Assembly: GCF_963920925.1 (NCBI RefSeq)
Contig: NZ_CAWUDI010000009.1
Location: forward strand, 1-64,000
DNA from: Rivularia sp963920925
GTDB lineage: Bacteria > Cyanobacteriota > Cyanobacteriia > Cyanobacteriales > Nostocaceae
Reading direction: 5' to 3'
Length of the DNA: 64,000 nt
Shown: positions 42,186 to 51,206 of the stretch, piece after piece
Layout: every line of letters begins with the position of its first letter
Position numbering within the stretch: the stretch's first letter is position 1
Notes under the pieces: model-generated
Databases searched by the model: none
What the model was told of the DNA's origin: nothing
What the model saw: the letters and a program-made list of their open reading frames with translations, nothing else
Position numbers and translations under genes: made by a program

Positions 42186-43627
42186 TCCCCATTAGCTTGG
42201 TCAATTAAATTTACTCCCACAGATTGTAATTGATTACGAATTTCATCGGATAAAGCGAAGTTACGATTTTGACGTGCATCTTGTCGCTGCTCAATTAAAG
42301 TTACAATTTCTGCATCACCTAAGAGATGATGTTCGTTTTTATTTTCTGCTGTAGATAAAATTTCTAATCCCAAAACCTGCGCTAATCTTACCAAAGTCTG
42401 CCATATTTGTAGTATATGATCTGAGGAACTTGCAGTTTCACCTTGATGAATGATTAAATTACCTTCTCGACATAATTCTTTAGCAAGTTCAAATAACACA
42501 GCTAACCCCCCAGGTGTATTAAAATCGTCATCCATTGCTGTTTGAAAGCTGCTTATGTAAGAATTTTTTAATTCAGATTGTGGAGTTAGATTTGTTTCAT
42601 TCCATGCCAATTTTTCGCCATATTGGTGTCGGAAAAACAAACCAGTTTTGAGAGTTTCCCAAGCATTTTCAGCGGAAGTAATCGCATCTTCTGTAAAGTC
42701 TAAAGGCTTACGATAATGCCCTTGCAGTACAAATAACCGGATCGCCATCGGATCAATGGGTCGCTCAAGTAATTCTCTAATCGTCGTAAAATTACCTAGA
42801 GATTTCGACATCTTTTCACCATTCACCGTTACCATGCCGTTGTGCATCCAGTAATTAGCGAGTGGTTTTCCTGTAATTACCTGTGACTGAGCAATTTCAT
42901 TTTCATGATGGGGAAATACCAAATCACCACCACCACCATGAATATCAATGGTTTCTCCAAGTCTAGCGCGAATCATTGCTGAACATTCAATATGCCATCC
43001 CGGTCTTCCCATTCCCCAAGGTGAATCCCAAGCAGGTTCTTCCGATTTTGCTGCTTTCCATAAGGCAAAATCAGACGGTTTGTGTTTCTTCTTCCTAGAT
43101 AAGTCTTCTAAATTGACTCTACCACTTGCTCCAGCTTGCATATCTTCTAAATGCCTACCGGAAAGTTGACCGTATTTAGGGAAGTTTTCTGTTTTATAAT
43201 AAACATCTCCATCTACCGCATAAGCGTAGTTTTTTCGTTCTAATTCCGCAATCAACTGATGAATTGCTGCGATATTTTCGGTTACACGGGGATACTCAAA
43301 TGCATCGATCACATTTAAGCGACGAATATCTTCAAAATAGGCTTGAATGTATTTTTGAGAAACCTCTTGCATTGATGTATTTTGAGCTTTAGCACGATTC
43401 AGAATTTTGTCATCAATGTCGGTAAAATTCTGTACGTAGCGCACTTGATAGCCGCTAAATTCTAAATAGCGTCGCACCGTATCCCAAACAATATAAGACC
43501 TTGCATGACCCAAGTGACAATAATCATACACCGTGACACCACAGCAGTACATTTTTACCTTTCCTGGTTCTAAAGGTTGAAAAGTTTGTTTACGGCGAGT
43601 CAAGGTATTATATATTGTTAGAGCCAT
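42164..43627 (-). CDS. cysS: Cysteinyl-tRNA synthetase (Zur-island paralogue)
   Basis: A class I aminoacyl-tRNA synthetase of ~487 aa joining Cys to tRNA-Cys. I start at the Met of MALTIYNTLTRRKQTF (43627); the longer frame would overlap the upstream gene. Signature regions are VKMYCCGVTVYDYCHLGHARSYIVWD (HIGH variant HLGH), WHIECSAMI, FPHHENEIAQS and GEKMSKSLGNF. The catalytic zinc ligands (Cys, Cys, His, Glu) appear retained, so it is not obviously zinc-free. It is last in the Zur-box operon led by thrS2 and probably a low-zinc paralogue or extra copy. Confidence 0.92.
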   Translation of the reverse strand: MALTIYNTLTRRKQTFQPLEPGKVKMYCCGVTVYDYCHLGHARSYIVWDTVRRYLEFSGYQVRYVQNFTDIDDKILNRAKAQNTSMQEVSQKYIQAYFEDIRRLNVIDAFEYPRVTENIAAIHQLIAELERKNYAYAVDGDVYYKTENFPKYGQLSGRHLEDMQAGASGRVNLEDLSRKKKHKPSDFALWKAAKSEEPAWDSPWGMGRPGWHIECSAMIRARLGETIDIHGGGGDLVFPHHENEIAQSQVITGKPLANYWMHNGMVTVNGEKMSKSLGNFTTIRELLERPIDPMAIRLFVLQGHYRKPLDFTEDAITSAENAWETLKTGLFFRHQYGEKLAWNETNLTPQSELKNSYISSFQTAMDDDFNTPGGLAVLFELAKELCREGNLIIHQGETASSSDHILQIWQTLVRLAQVLGLEILSTAENKNEHHLLGDAEIVTLIEQRQDARQNRNFALSDEIRNQLQSVGVNLIDQANGETRWYRI

Positions 43628-43652
43628 CTGATTTAGGATTTTAGGTTGAAAT

Positions 43653-44258
43653 TTAGGAGCCAAAAGAAATTACAGTAGAAACAGGTATAGATGTCTCTAC
43701 TGCTGGATGCACGGAAAACTCGTTAGTATCTACAATTCCTTGAATAGCGTTAAATATTGGCTGCCATTTAACACTGCGGATATGCTTATGAGAGTTGTTT
43801 ATTTGCTCATCAGTAGCGCAATCGCAATGATTCACTACTATTTTATTGGCAAAGAATATTTGATTTGTGACTAAGTAGCGTTGTGCATCTTTAGGTGGAT
43901 ACTTTGCTGCATTAATCACTGTAATCACTTCTTTCAAGAAAATATTTCCTGGGGAAAAGTGTTGACGAATGGTTCTGATTACTGGAATTGGATCGGTTTC
44001 GTGGCTAGCTTCGATAAACAATTGCTGACATTCAATTTTTTCATTTTCTCTATCAACAAGTAAATCTTTAATTAACTGTTTTAAATCTTTGAGTCCACTA
44101 CAGCAAATACAACCACTACCAAGGTTTTGAGAACCACTTTGTATATGCTCTACAGCAACTTGTGTTTGACTGCTTAGATGTTGAATGAAACTTGTTTTTC
44201 CACTACCCGTAAACCCTAAAACGAGAATTACAGGTAATGGTTTAAGTTGATTTGCCAT
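43653..44258 (-). CDS. Compact COG0523 GTPase with CxCC motif (201 aa)
   Basis: A single-domain G3E GTPase: Walker A LVLGFTGSGKTSFIQHL, the metal motif SGCICCSGLKDL, a G3-like FIEASHETDPIP and G4 VVNHCD (NKxD variant). It lacks the C-terminal CobW domain found in its 300-400-aa relatives. COG0523 proteins allocate Zn, Co or Fe to client enzymes. Position between folE and cysS suggests service to one of those products under zinc limitation. Confidence 0.8.
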   Translation of the reverse strand: MANQLKPLPVILVLGFTGSGKTSFIQHLSSQTQVAVEHIQSGSQNLGSGCICCSGLKDLKQLIKDLLVDRENEKIECQQLFIEASHETDPIPVIRTIRQHFSPGNIFLKEVITVINAAKYPPKDAQRYLVTNQIFFANKIVVNHCDCATDEQINNSHKHIRSVKWQPIFNAIQGIVDTNEFSVHPAVETSIPVSTVISFGS

Positions 44259-44280
44259 TACCTTAACAAAAAATTAAAAA

Positions 44281-44925
44281 TTAGTAAAAATTAGCTTTGT
44301 GTCGAATCAAACTCATAAATTCCTCGCGAGTTTTGGAATCTTCAGAAAATACTCCTCGCATTGCACTGGTAACAGTCCAAGAGCCAGGTTTTTGTACTCC
44401 GCGCATTACCATACACATATGGCTTGCTTCGATAACTACTGCTACACCTTGGGGTTTGAGTAAACCTTGGAGCGCATCAGCAATTTGTAAAGTCAATCTT
44501 TCCTGTACTTGTAAGCGTCTTGCGTACATTTCACAAATACGGGCAATTTTTGATAATCCTATGACTTTACCATTAGGAATATAAGCCACATGAGCGCGAC
44601 CAAGAATTGGTAAAATATGGTGTTCGCAGGAACTAAAAATATCAATATCTCTCACTAATACCATTTCATTGGCATCTTCTGTAAATACTGCATCATTTAA
44701 CAGTTCGTCCAAAGATTCATGATATCCCTTAGTTAAAAACTGTAAGGCTTTCACAACTCTTTTAGGAGTATCTTTGAGTCCTTCTCTATCTGGGTCTTCT
44801 CCTAATCCAAGTAGTAAAGTTCTTACAGCTTGCATCATCTCGACTTCTGTAATCTTAGGTTGATTTTGTGTTGACAATGAAACTACTTCGGTAGAATTTA
44901 ATTCAGAACGGAAGGATAAAGTCAT
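44281..44925 (-). CDS. folE: GTP cyclohydrolase I (FolE paralogue)
   Basis: A 214-aa type I GTP cyclohydrolase, first step of folate/pterin synthesis. The zinc-site and catalytic motifs are present: FSSCEHHILPILGRAHVAYIP, GLSKIARICEMYARRLQVQERLT and EASHMCMVMRGVQKPGSWTVTS. The Cys and His ligands look intact, so this is the metal-dependent FolE1 form. In low-zinc operons a second FolE with relaxed metal need is common; that it is such a paralogue is inferred from location. Spacing to the next gene is 22 bp. Confidence 0.92.
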   Translation of the reverse strand: MTLSFRSELNSTEVVSLSTQNQPKITEVEMMQAVRTLLLGLGEDPDREGLKDTPKRVVKALQFLTKGYHESLDELLNDAVFTEDANEMVLVRDIDIFSSCEHHILPILGRAHVAYIPNGKVIGLSKIARICEMYARRLQVQERLTLQIADALQGLLKPQGVAVVIEASHMCMVMRGVQKPGSWTVTSAMRGVFSEDSKTREEFMSLIRHKANFY

Positions 44926-45019
44926 TAATTTGAGTTTTTTTTGCTAATAAACATTAGTTGATGATTAGTTAACACCCTAAAAAATATGCAACAAATAACT
45001 TTAGGGTGCATTAATCAAA

Positions 45020-46063
45020 TTACAGTAAACAATCGTTAAGCTGAGAATATATTTCCTCACGCTGCAAATCACGACCGATAAAAACTAGCTGATTTTGGCG
45101 TTTTTCGGTAGTCCATACATCAGCATCGAGTTGATACCGAGGACCGCTAAGTTGAAAAATGTTACGTAATTCGCTATCGTTAAACCAGAGGATACCTTTG
45201 GCTCGAAACACATTCTGTGGCATTTTTTCATTAAGAAATATTTCAAATTTGTGGACATCAAAAGCGCGATCGCTCTGAAAAGAGATGGAAACAAATCCGT
45301 CGTTTTCTAGGTGGTTGGAGTGATGGTGGTGATGTTCGTGGTCATGATGGTCATGTTCATGATGGTGATGATGATGCTCGTGACTATCTTCCTCAATTAA
45401 AGCAGAATATTCCTTTTTAGAGGTTAAATCCACATCTAAAATTAATGGTAGAGCAACTTTACCATAAGAGGTACGAAGAATTTTTGCACCAACTTTATTA
45501 TCTTGAATAAAACTTTCTAACTCTAATAATTTTTCTTCACCAACTAAATCGGTTTTATTTAGGAGGATAATATCACCATAAATTATCTGTTTTAAAGCAG
45601 CTTCACTTTGGAAATGTTCGAAATCAAAAGCTTCTGAATCAATTAGAGTTAGTATCGAGTCAACATGGGTAAAAGCTTTAAGTTCTGTAGCTAAAAAAGT
45701 TAAAAGAATCGGTAACGGGTCGGCTACACCTGTAGTTTCTATGACCATATAGTCAATGCGCTCATCTCTTTCTAAAACTCGATAAACAGCATCAACTAAA
45801 CCATCATTAACTGTACAGCAAATACAGCCATTACTCAATTCCATCATGTCGTCATCTGTGGATACAAGTAACTGACTATCAATATTAATATCACCAAATT
45901 CATTTACTAATACGGCAACTTTTAAATCTTCTTTATTTTGCAGGATTTGATTGAGCAATGTCGTTTTTCCACTGCCTAAAAATCCTGTAATGATAGTTAC
46001 GGGCATTCCTCGCTTAGGAATATTAGGAATGATATCGGATTTGGGTGCAGCTAATTGAGTCAT
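45020..46063 (-). CDS. COG0523 zinc-chaperone GTPase with His-rich loop
   Basis: A 347-aa G3E GTPase: Walker A ITGFLGSGKTTLLNQIL, EFGDINID, the metal motif NGCICCTVNDGL, ETTGVADP and NKTD. It carries a long His-rich insert (SHEHHHHHHEHDHHDHEHHH) for zinc loading and a CobW C-terminal domain (VFRAKGILWFNDSE...LVFIGRDL). It is cytoplasmic. COG0523 members under Zur move zinc to client proteins using GTP hydrolysis. The operon places it with ThrRS2, FolE and CysRS, which are potential clients. Confidence 0.93.
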   Translation of the reverse strand: MTQLAAPKSDIIPNIPKRGMPVTIITGFLGSGKTTLLNQILQNKEDLKVAVLVNEFGDINIDSQLLVSTDDDMMELSNGCICCTVNDGLVDAVYRVLERDERIDYMVIETTGVADPLPILLTFLATELKAFTHVDSILTLIDSEAFDFEHFQSEAALKQIIYGDIILLNKTDLVGEEKLLELESFIQDNKVGAKILRTSYGKVALPLILDVDLTSKKEYSALIEEDSHEHHHHHHEHDHHDHEHHHHHSNHLENDGFVSISFQSDRAFDVHKFEIFLNEKMPQNVFRAKGILWFNDSELRNIFQLSGPRYQLDADVWTTEKRQNQLVFIGRDLQREEIYSQLNDCLL

Positions 46064-46110
46064 GATTTCTCCTTGTATTTATTACTAGGTTTTGATTTTT
46101 GTCAGATTTT

Positions 46111-46497
46111 TTATTGATACTGGTCTATTGGTGCGGGAATTCGTGCTAATATTCCTTTTTGCAAAACTTCTGGTCGTTGATTTCGTGGAACTATGCCATT
46201 AGGACTAGCATGATATTGTTCGCACAATTTTAATATATCTACCGCACTTTCTAATGGTGGTAAATCACCAAACATAATAGTAGTTTTGTTTGGAGCATTT
46301 AGTGCAACAGCACAAGGTCTTTTACAAGCGCTTAAACATTCTACTTCTGCAATTAAAAAGTCAGATTTTAATGACCATTTTTGATGCAATTCGAGTAATT
46401 TAGTAAATAAAACTTTACCACCTCTTTCACCCATATAATCGCGTTGTGTAGTTGAGAAGTAACAAGATTTGCAAACAAATAATGTGTGAGCAGCCAT
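46111..46497 (-). CDS. DUF1636-like Cys-containing protein (128 aa)
   Basis: It matches the DUF1636 pattern: an N-terminal CxxC (LFVCKSCYFS), then VECLSACKRPCAVAL with three Cys, and DLPPLESAVDILKLCEQY. The fold is probably thioredoxin-like ferredoxin, able to bind a metal or [2Fe-2S] cluster. DUF1636 genes are repeatedly found beside COG0523/CobW genes, as here, so a metal-handling partnership is likely. Biochemical role unknown. Confidence 0.8.
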   Translation of the reverse strand: MAAHTLFVCKSCYFSTTQRDYMGERGGKVLFTKLLELHQKWSLKSDFLIAEVECLSACKRPCAVALNAPNKTTIMFGDLPPLESAVDILKLCEQYHASPNGIVPRNQRPEVLQKGILARIPAPIDQYQ

Positions 46498-46536
46498 AAT
46501 TAGATAAACTTCAAGATAAATTTTAATAAATAAAGA

Positions 46537-46797
46537 TTATTTACCCGGCTCGAACATACTAATATCTGTATACTCGATTTCAGTAATAGATTTGTGAATT
46601 TTGTATTGTTGTACGGGATTAGTCATCACATTAATTACCGTTTCTATTGGTGGACATCCAGGTTCTGTACATTGTAACTGACTTAAAGAAATAGAAATTT
46701 CATCATCAATTTGCAAAGCTTGATAAATCCATTGCTTGACTTGCTCAATTTCTTGAGAACTGGCTTTTTGAGATTGTTTTCCGAAAGAAAAGCTCAT
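46537..46797 (-). CDS. Small protein with CTEPGCPP motif (86 aa)
   Basis: A short cytoplasmic protein: a Ser/Gln-rich start, a helix (EIEQVKQWIYQALQIDDEI), then SLSQLQCTEPGCPPIETVINVMTNPVQQYKIHKSITEIEY. The invariant-looking CTEPGCPP could bind metal or stabilise a loop. It sits between thrS2 and the DUF1636 gene, in the same direction, so it is part of the Zur operon. Function unknown. Confidence 0.75.
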   Translation of the reverse strand: MSFSFGKQSQKASSQEIEQVKQWIYQALQIDDEISISLSQLQCTEPGCPPIETVINVMTNPVQQYKIHKSITEIEYTDISMFEPGK

Positions 46798-46833
46798 ATA
46801 TTTGATGACTTAGTTAATGGCTAAAATTAATAA

Positions 46834-48693
46834 CTAAATAGTTGAGTTCAAAGCAATAGCTGACTGTAAACAATTGATTGTTTCACCGATTGATAACGTT
46901 CCTAAATCTCCCGCTTGTCGGGTACGCACGCTTAAATTTTTATTTTCCATTTCTCGTTTCCCAACTACAGCTATTACAGGAATCTTTTCTAATTGTGCAT
47001 TCCGAATTTGTTTACCTAATCTTTCTCCACTACTATCAACTTCTACTCTTAACCCTTCTTTATGTAATTCTTCAGCTACGGATTGAGCGTATTCTCGTAC
47101 TTCATCACTAACTGGTAATAATCTACATTGAATCGGTGCTAACCACAAAGGAAAATCACCAGCATAGTTCTCAATCAAAATTCCAAAAAAACGTTCTATC
47201 GAACCAAAAATTGCTCGATGAATCATAATTGGTCGCTGTTTGCTATCGTCAGCACTAACATATTGCATATCGAATCTTTCCGGTAAATTAAAGTCTACCT
47301 GAATCGTAGAACATTGCCACAAACGACCAATTGCATCTTGAATTTTAATATCTATTTTTGGCCCATAAAAAGCACCACCACCTTCATCAATAATATAATT
47401 CCAACCTTTAGTATCTAGAGCTGCTTTTAAAGCCGCAGTTGCTAGCTCCCACACCTCATCTGTTCCGACAGATTTACTAGGACGAGTGGAAAGATTTACT
47501 TCATAATTATTAAAGCCGAAATCAGATAAAATTCGTTCGGTAAGATGCAATACTCCTAAAATTTCATCAGTAATTTGATTGGGTAAACAAAAGATATGAG
47601 CATCATCTTGAGTAAACCCACGTACCCGCATCAAACCATGCAGCGCACCTGAACGTTCGTAACGATAAACTGTTCCTAATTCTGCCCATCTTAGAGGTAA
47701 TTCTCGATAGGAATGTAGTTGATTTTTGTAAGTCAGAACGTGGAAAGGACAATTCATTGGCTTAATTTGATAAGCTTGTTTTTCCACTTCCATTGAATCA
47801 AACATATTCTCACCGTAAAAGTCGTAATGACCCGATGTTTTCCATAAATCTAAATTAGCAATATGAGGTGTATATAATAGCTGATAACCAGACTGCAAGT
47901 GAGATTTACGCCAATAATCTTCAATTAAGTAGCGAATTATTGCACCTTTAGGATGCCAAAATACCAAGCCTCCACCAGCATCTTCTTGAATACTAAATAA
48001 ATCTAATTGTTGACCTAATTTTCTATGGTCGCGTCTTAATGCTTCTTCTCTTTGTTTTAAATAAATCTGTAATTCTTCCGGAGTTTCCCACGCTGTACCG
48101 TAAATACGCTGTAACATCGGCTTGGTCTCATCACCTTGCCAATATGCACCCGCAACATTTAATAATACAAAGGCTTTTTGATTAATTTCTCTAGTAAAAT
48201 TTACATGGAGTCCTGCACATAAATCCCACCAATAACTATCAGCTTGATTAGTTTTTATATTATTTGTATTATCTACATTAAATAATGATGATTCTGTTTT
48301 ATTAGCATCAGGAATACCAATAAAATAACGGGTAATTATCTCTTGTTCGGGAATGCGTTCTAAGATTTCTAATTTATATGGTTCGTTTAATTCTGCAATC
48401 TCTTTTTTAATTGCTTCTCTTTCTACCTCCTCACGGATAATAGGTAAATTTGCCTTAATTATTCTTCGCATTTCGGCTTCAATTTTACCCAAATCATCGG
48501 TCGTAATACTTACAGGACAATCAAAGTCGTAGTAAAAACCTGTATCAGTAACTGGTCCGATCGCAACTTTTGTCCCCGGAAACAGCTTTTGTACAGCCAT
48601 AGCCATAATATGAGCGCAAGTATGACGAATCCGCTCAAGCTGTTGAGTATCTTTTTTTAAGCCTTCCTGAGATTGAGATAATGAACTGACCAT
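46834..48693 (-). CDS. thrS2: Threonyl-tRNA synthetase, Zur-regulated paralogue
   Basis: A 619-aa class II synthetase that starts directly with the editing domain (RIRHTCAHIMAMAVQKLFPGTKVAIGPVTDTGFYYDFD, with the HxxxH site) and lacks the usual N-terminal TGS domain. The editing Cys is in DLCAGLHV. The catalytic core has MNCPFHVLTYKNQLHSYRELPLR, HGLMRVRGFTQDDAHIF and IMIHRAIFGSIERF with Cys and His zinc ligands; the anticodon-binding domain follows. In Anabaena a second ThrRS is induced by zinc shortage through Zur. The Zur-like box 13 bp upstream fits that. Confidence 0.93.
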   Translation of the reverse strand: MVSSLSQSQEGLKKDTQQLERIRHTCAHIMAMAVQKLFPGTKVAIGPVTDTGFYYDFDCPVSITTDDLGKIEAEMRRIIKANLPIIREEVEREAIKKEIAELNEPYKLEILERIPEQEIITRYFIGIPDANKTESSLFNVDNTNNIKTNQADSYWWDLCAGLHVNFTREINQKAFVLLNVAGAYWQGDETKPMLQRIYGTAWETPEELQIYLKQREEALRRDHRKLGQQLDLFSIQEDAGGGLVFWHPKGAIIRYLIEDYWRKSHLQSGYQLLYTPHIANLDLWKTSGHYDFYGENMFDSMEVEKQAYQIKPMNCPFHVLTYKNQLHSYRELPLRWAELGTVYRYERSGALHGLMRVRGFTQDDAHIFCLPNQITDEILGVLHLTERILSDFGFNNYEVNLSTRPSKSVGTDEVWELATAALKAALDTKGWNYIIDEGGGAFYGPKIDIKIQDAIGRLWQCSTIQVDFNLPERFDMQYVSADDSKQRPIMIHRAIFGSIERFFGILIENYAGDFPLWLAPIQCRLLPVSDEVREYAQSVAEELHKEGLRVEVDSSGERLGKQIRNAQLEKIPVIAVVGKREMENKNLSVRTRQAGDLGTLSIGETINCLQSAIALNSTI

Positions 48694-48705
48694 ACATAAT
48701 TAGAA

Positions 48706-48720
48706 TGAGAATCGTTATCA
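48706..48720. promoter_or_regulatory. Zur-box-like site upstream of thrS2
   Basis: TGAGAATCGTTATCA, one base away from a perfect palindrome, 13 bp before the thrS2 start. It probably controls the seven-gene minus-strand operon down to cysS. Confidence 0.75.
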
Positions 48721-48860
48721 TGATAGCGTAAAAAGTTAGTTTGATGTGAAGACTTTTTGTAACAAAAATATTTATACTGCTCGTGCTATTTTTAGGGACA
48801 GTAGGTCACGGTAGGCAGGCAGCTATAATTAAATAGTAAAATTCGTGCCTGTCAAGATTT

Positions 48861-49226
48861 GTGACCAAAGCCAAGGAAAGCGACATTTGCCAAACCCGGT
48901 GTTTTAATGAGGAGTTAGTAACTCAGGTTGGTGAAGCACTGCCGGAAGATGATATTCTCGAAAATGCTCAAATTCTTTTTGGTGCTTTAGCAGATAAATC
49001 ACGTCTAAAGATTCTCCATGCTCTAAGTAATGGTCAAGAGCTTTGCGTCTGTGATGTGGCTTCCCTGCTGTCCGTTAAGGTTGCTTCCGCTTCTCATCAC
49101 CTGCGGAAACTGCGCGACCTCAAAATTTTAAAGTATAGAAACGATGGCAAGTTAGCTTACTACTCTCTTAAAGACCAGCGTATAGCCGAAATTCTTTGGC
49201 ATACCTTAAAGCAACTTGCTGAGTAA
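48861..49226 (+). CDS. ArsR/SmtB-family metal repressor (CadC/AztR-like)
   Basis: A 121-aa winged-helix repressor starting at GTG. The alpha-3 metal site ELCVCDVASLL matches CadC/ArsR, and an N-terminal Cys cluster (SDICQTRCFNEELV) supplies further thiolates, as in CadC and Anabaena AztR. The recognition helix region is VASASHHLRKLRDLKILKYRNDGKLAYYSL. It probably senses Cd, Pb or Zn and releases the promoter of the CDF-type gene downstream. An intrinsic terminator directly follows the stop. Confidence 0.9.
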   Translation: MTKAKESDICQTRCFNEELVTQVGEALPEDDILENAQILFGALADKSRLKILHALSNGQELCVCDVASLLSVKVASASHHLRKLRDLKILKYRNDGKLAYYSLKDQRIAEILWHTLKQLAE

Positions 49227-49228
49227 GT

Positions 49229-49260
49229 CATTCTAAGCAACATTAGAATGAACTTTTTTT
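49229..49260 (+). terminator. Intrinsic terminator after the arsR-like gene
   Basis: CATTCTAA and TTAGAATG form an 8-bp stem over a 6-nt loop (49229-49250), followed by AACTTTTTTT. Confidence 0.7.
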
Positions 49261-49268
49261 GTGATATC

Positions 49269-49288
49269 ATTCAAATGTTCGTTTGAAT
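49269..49288. promoter_or_regulatory. ArsR/SmtB-type operator
   Basis: ATTCAAATGTTCGTTTGAAT is a 7-bp perfect dyad with a 6-bp centre. A second partial copy (ATATTTGAATAA) follows. It is located between the repressor and the transporter gene. Confidence 0.65.
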
Positions 49289-49316
49289 ATTAGAATATTT
49301 GAATAATAGGAAAACC

Positions 49317-49928
49317 ATGAGTGACAACTGCTGTCAAAACAAAGGTAGTGAGCTAACGAAGCTGAAAAAACAGCAAGCTAAGATACTTTGGGTAGTTTTA
49401 TTTATCAACCTTGTGATGTTCGTTGTTGAGTTTGGAGCAGGGATTCGTGCGGATTCGGTATCTTTGACTGGAGACTCCCTCGATATGCTGGGTGATACGT
49501 TGGTTTACGCAAGCAGTTTGTATGTCATTAATAAGGGTAGTAAAGCTCAGGCTGGGTCGGCATTTCTGAAGGGAATCATCATGTTTTTGTTTGCGATCGC
49601 AGTCTTTGCCAGAGCAACCTATCAATTCTTTTCGGGTGTAACTCCAGAGGCAAATGTTATGAGTGCGATTGGATTTATAGCGTTATGCGCCAATTTAGTC
49701 TGTTTGCTGTTATTAGCTAGACATCGAAAGGATAATCTAAATATGTCTTCTGTATGGATATGTTCGAGAAATGACATTATTGCCAATATATCTGTTCTTG
49801 TAGCAGCAGGATTAGTTTTTCTAACGGGTTCGATACTGCCGGATTTAGCAGTAGGTTTGTTGTTAACGTTTGTTTTTGCAAAGTCGGCAGGGAAAGTACT
49901 TTCACAGTCTTGGAGAGCTTTGGCTTAG
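49317..49928 (+). CDS. CDF-like cation efflux protein
   Basis: I start at the ATG at 49317 (MSDNCCQNKGSELTKLKK) because AGGAAAA precedes it. About six membrane helices follow; TM2 carries DSVSLTGDSLDMLGDTLVYASS, the metal-site region of cation-diffusion facilitators. TM5 carries SRNDIIANISVLVAAG, equivalent to the HxxxD site with altered residues. At 203 aa it lacks the cytoplasmic CTD, as in short 'cation transporter' members. An N-terminal CC may help metal capture. The ArsR repressor and operator upstream point to efflux of Zn, Cd or Pb. Confidence 0.85.
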   Translation: MSDNCCQNKGSELTKLKKQQAKILWVVLFINLVMFVVEFGAGIRADSVSLTGDSLDMLGDTLVYASSLYVINKGSKAQAGSAFLKGIIMFLFAIAVFARATYQFFSGVTPEANVMSAIGFIALCANLVCLLLLARHRKDNLNMSSVWICSRNDIIANISVLVAAGLVFLTGSILPDLAVGLLLTFVFAKSAGKVLSQSWRALA

Positions 49929-50369
49929 ATACTGTTTTCGTGGACAAGAATTGAGATTGATAGTTAAGCAAGAAACAAAACTTGAAGCAATTCCCCGTTT
50001 TTCACAAGTAATAAGTAGTAAGTAAGAAGTAATACCTCTCCGTATTCAGGTAGAGGATTCAAATAATGATACAAGCACGGTTTTTACTCGTCTTTAAAAG
50101 ACGAGGCTTTATACCAAAATACGGGCATATATTATCACTTTTTACTTTTTACTTCGCGACTTTTGCCCGAAGGGCTTCGGTAAAATATGTGATTAAGTGT
50201 CGAACAAATTACTCAAGCACAAGAAAACGGAAGTTGAAGTTGTGAGAAAAGTTATTGAAAAACAAAGTGGGGGAGAATCTTGATGTTGAATGATATGAGA
50301 GGGACTTATGTAAAAAACTAGTACCTGTTCTAGGCGATCGCGATCATGTTGCTTTCGGCAAATCCTAAT
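49929..50369. other. Intergenic region, 441 bp
   Basis: No intact gene. It holds short direct repeats (AAGTAATAAGTAGTAAGTAAGAAGTAA), a CTCGTCTTTAAAAGACGAG hairpin at 50087-50105, and a short decayed frame near 50193-50283 (LSVEQITQAQE..., VVRKVIEKQSGGES) reminiscent of the C-terminus of Rpn/PD-(D/E)XK transposase-like proteins. Confidence 0.4.
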
Positions 50370-51071
50370 TCAAGGAGTTCGTTTAGAATACCAAGCACGA
50401 ATAAGAAGGGTTTGATAAAATAATGTGGGTGAGTCAAAGCCGCCTTTGATGATAATCGATTCAACTTTTTGCGGTGACAACAAAGCAACATTTTTTCCAT
50501 AGGAAGCGCGCATATTTTCAACTTCCGCAACAGGTACTTGAGAAAATTTAAGCATTCGCAGCCAAACTTCCAACAGGCTTTGATACTCTGAAGTGTCCAT
50601 ATCGCAAGTCAAATCAGAACTCACCAAGTAGGCATGAGGATGAAGCCGTGCAGCGATTTGCCTGAAAAGATTGCTTCGCTCATCTTGCTGCATCATAAAA
50701 TGAGAAACCAGAAGACACGTTGCCGCATCGAAAGAATTTGAAGCAGGAAGCGAATCGAGATAACCTTGGTGAAAAGTGCAACGGAACGAAATACCGCATT
50801 CTTCAGCTTTCTGGCGACAAATATCGAGCATTGGTGCCGCAGGCTCTACCGCTGTAAACCGCCATTGTGGAAAATTCTCAGCAAGATAAATCATTTCTGC
50901 TCCTGTTCCTGCTCCGACACAAAGAATGTTTGCATCGGTAGGAAGCTCTGAAAATATTTGGCGGATTAACAGATGAAGTGCATCGCGGAATGGAGCCAAA
51001 CGTGCAAATCTTTCATCATAAGACGAAGCACGCTCTTTGTCGAAAACAACAGCAGGTTCTTGATTTGTCAT
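50370..51071 (-). CDS. SAM-dependent methyltransferase of the Zur island
   Basis: A 233-aa class I methyltransferase: motif I NILCVGAGTGAEMIYLAENFP, acidic loop FTAVEPAAPMLDICRQKAEE, SFDAATCLLVSHFM, and a post-core region ARLHPHAYLVSSDLTCDM. The substrate is unknown. A TGAAAATCATTATCA box lies 36 bp upstream, so it is likely derepressed under zinc limitation. It is transcribed separately from the hemB gene further right. Confidence 0.85.
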   Translation of the reverse strand: MTNQEPAVVFDKERASSYDERFARLAPFRDALHLLIRQIFSELPTDANILCVGAGTGAEMIYLAENFPQWRFTAVEPAAPMLDICRQKAEECGISFRCTFHQGYLDSLPASNSFDAATCLLVSHFMMQQDERSNLFRQIAARLHPHAYLVSSDLTCDMDTSEYQSLLEVWLRMLKFSQVPVAEVENMRASYGKNVALLSPQKVESIIIKGGFDSPTLFYQTLLIRAWYSKRTP

Positions 51072-51107
51072 GATAGTAGTAGTTTTAAGCAGTTATTCTG
51101 GTAAAAA

Positions 51108-51122
51108 TGAAAATCATTATCA
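51108..51122. promoter_or_regulatory. Zur-box-like site upstream of the methyltransferase gene
   Basis: TGAAAATCATTATCA, one mismatch from TGATAATCATTATCA, 36 bp before the start codon. Confidence 0.65.
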
Positions 51123-51206
51123 TAATATGGTACTGCATTACAATAACGAAATAATGTAATTGCATAGTCGGTTCGTGTCTTGGAATTCCCAAGACACTCA
51201 TACTAA

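Noticed and set aside
42164..43627. Calling cysS a zinc-free enzyme because it sits in the Zur island
   Set aside because: The zinc-ligand Cys, Cys, His and Glu positions appear retained, so only regulation, not zinc independence, can be inferred.
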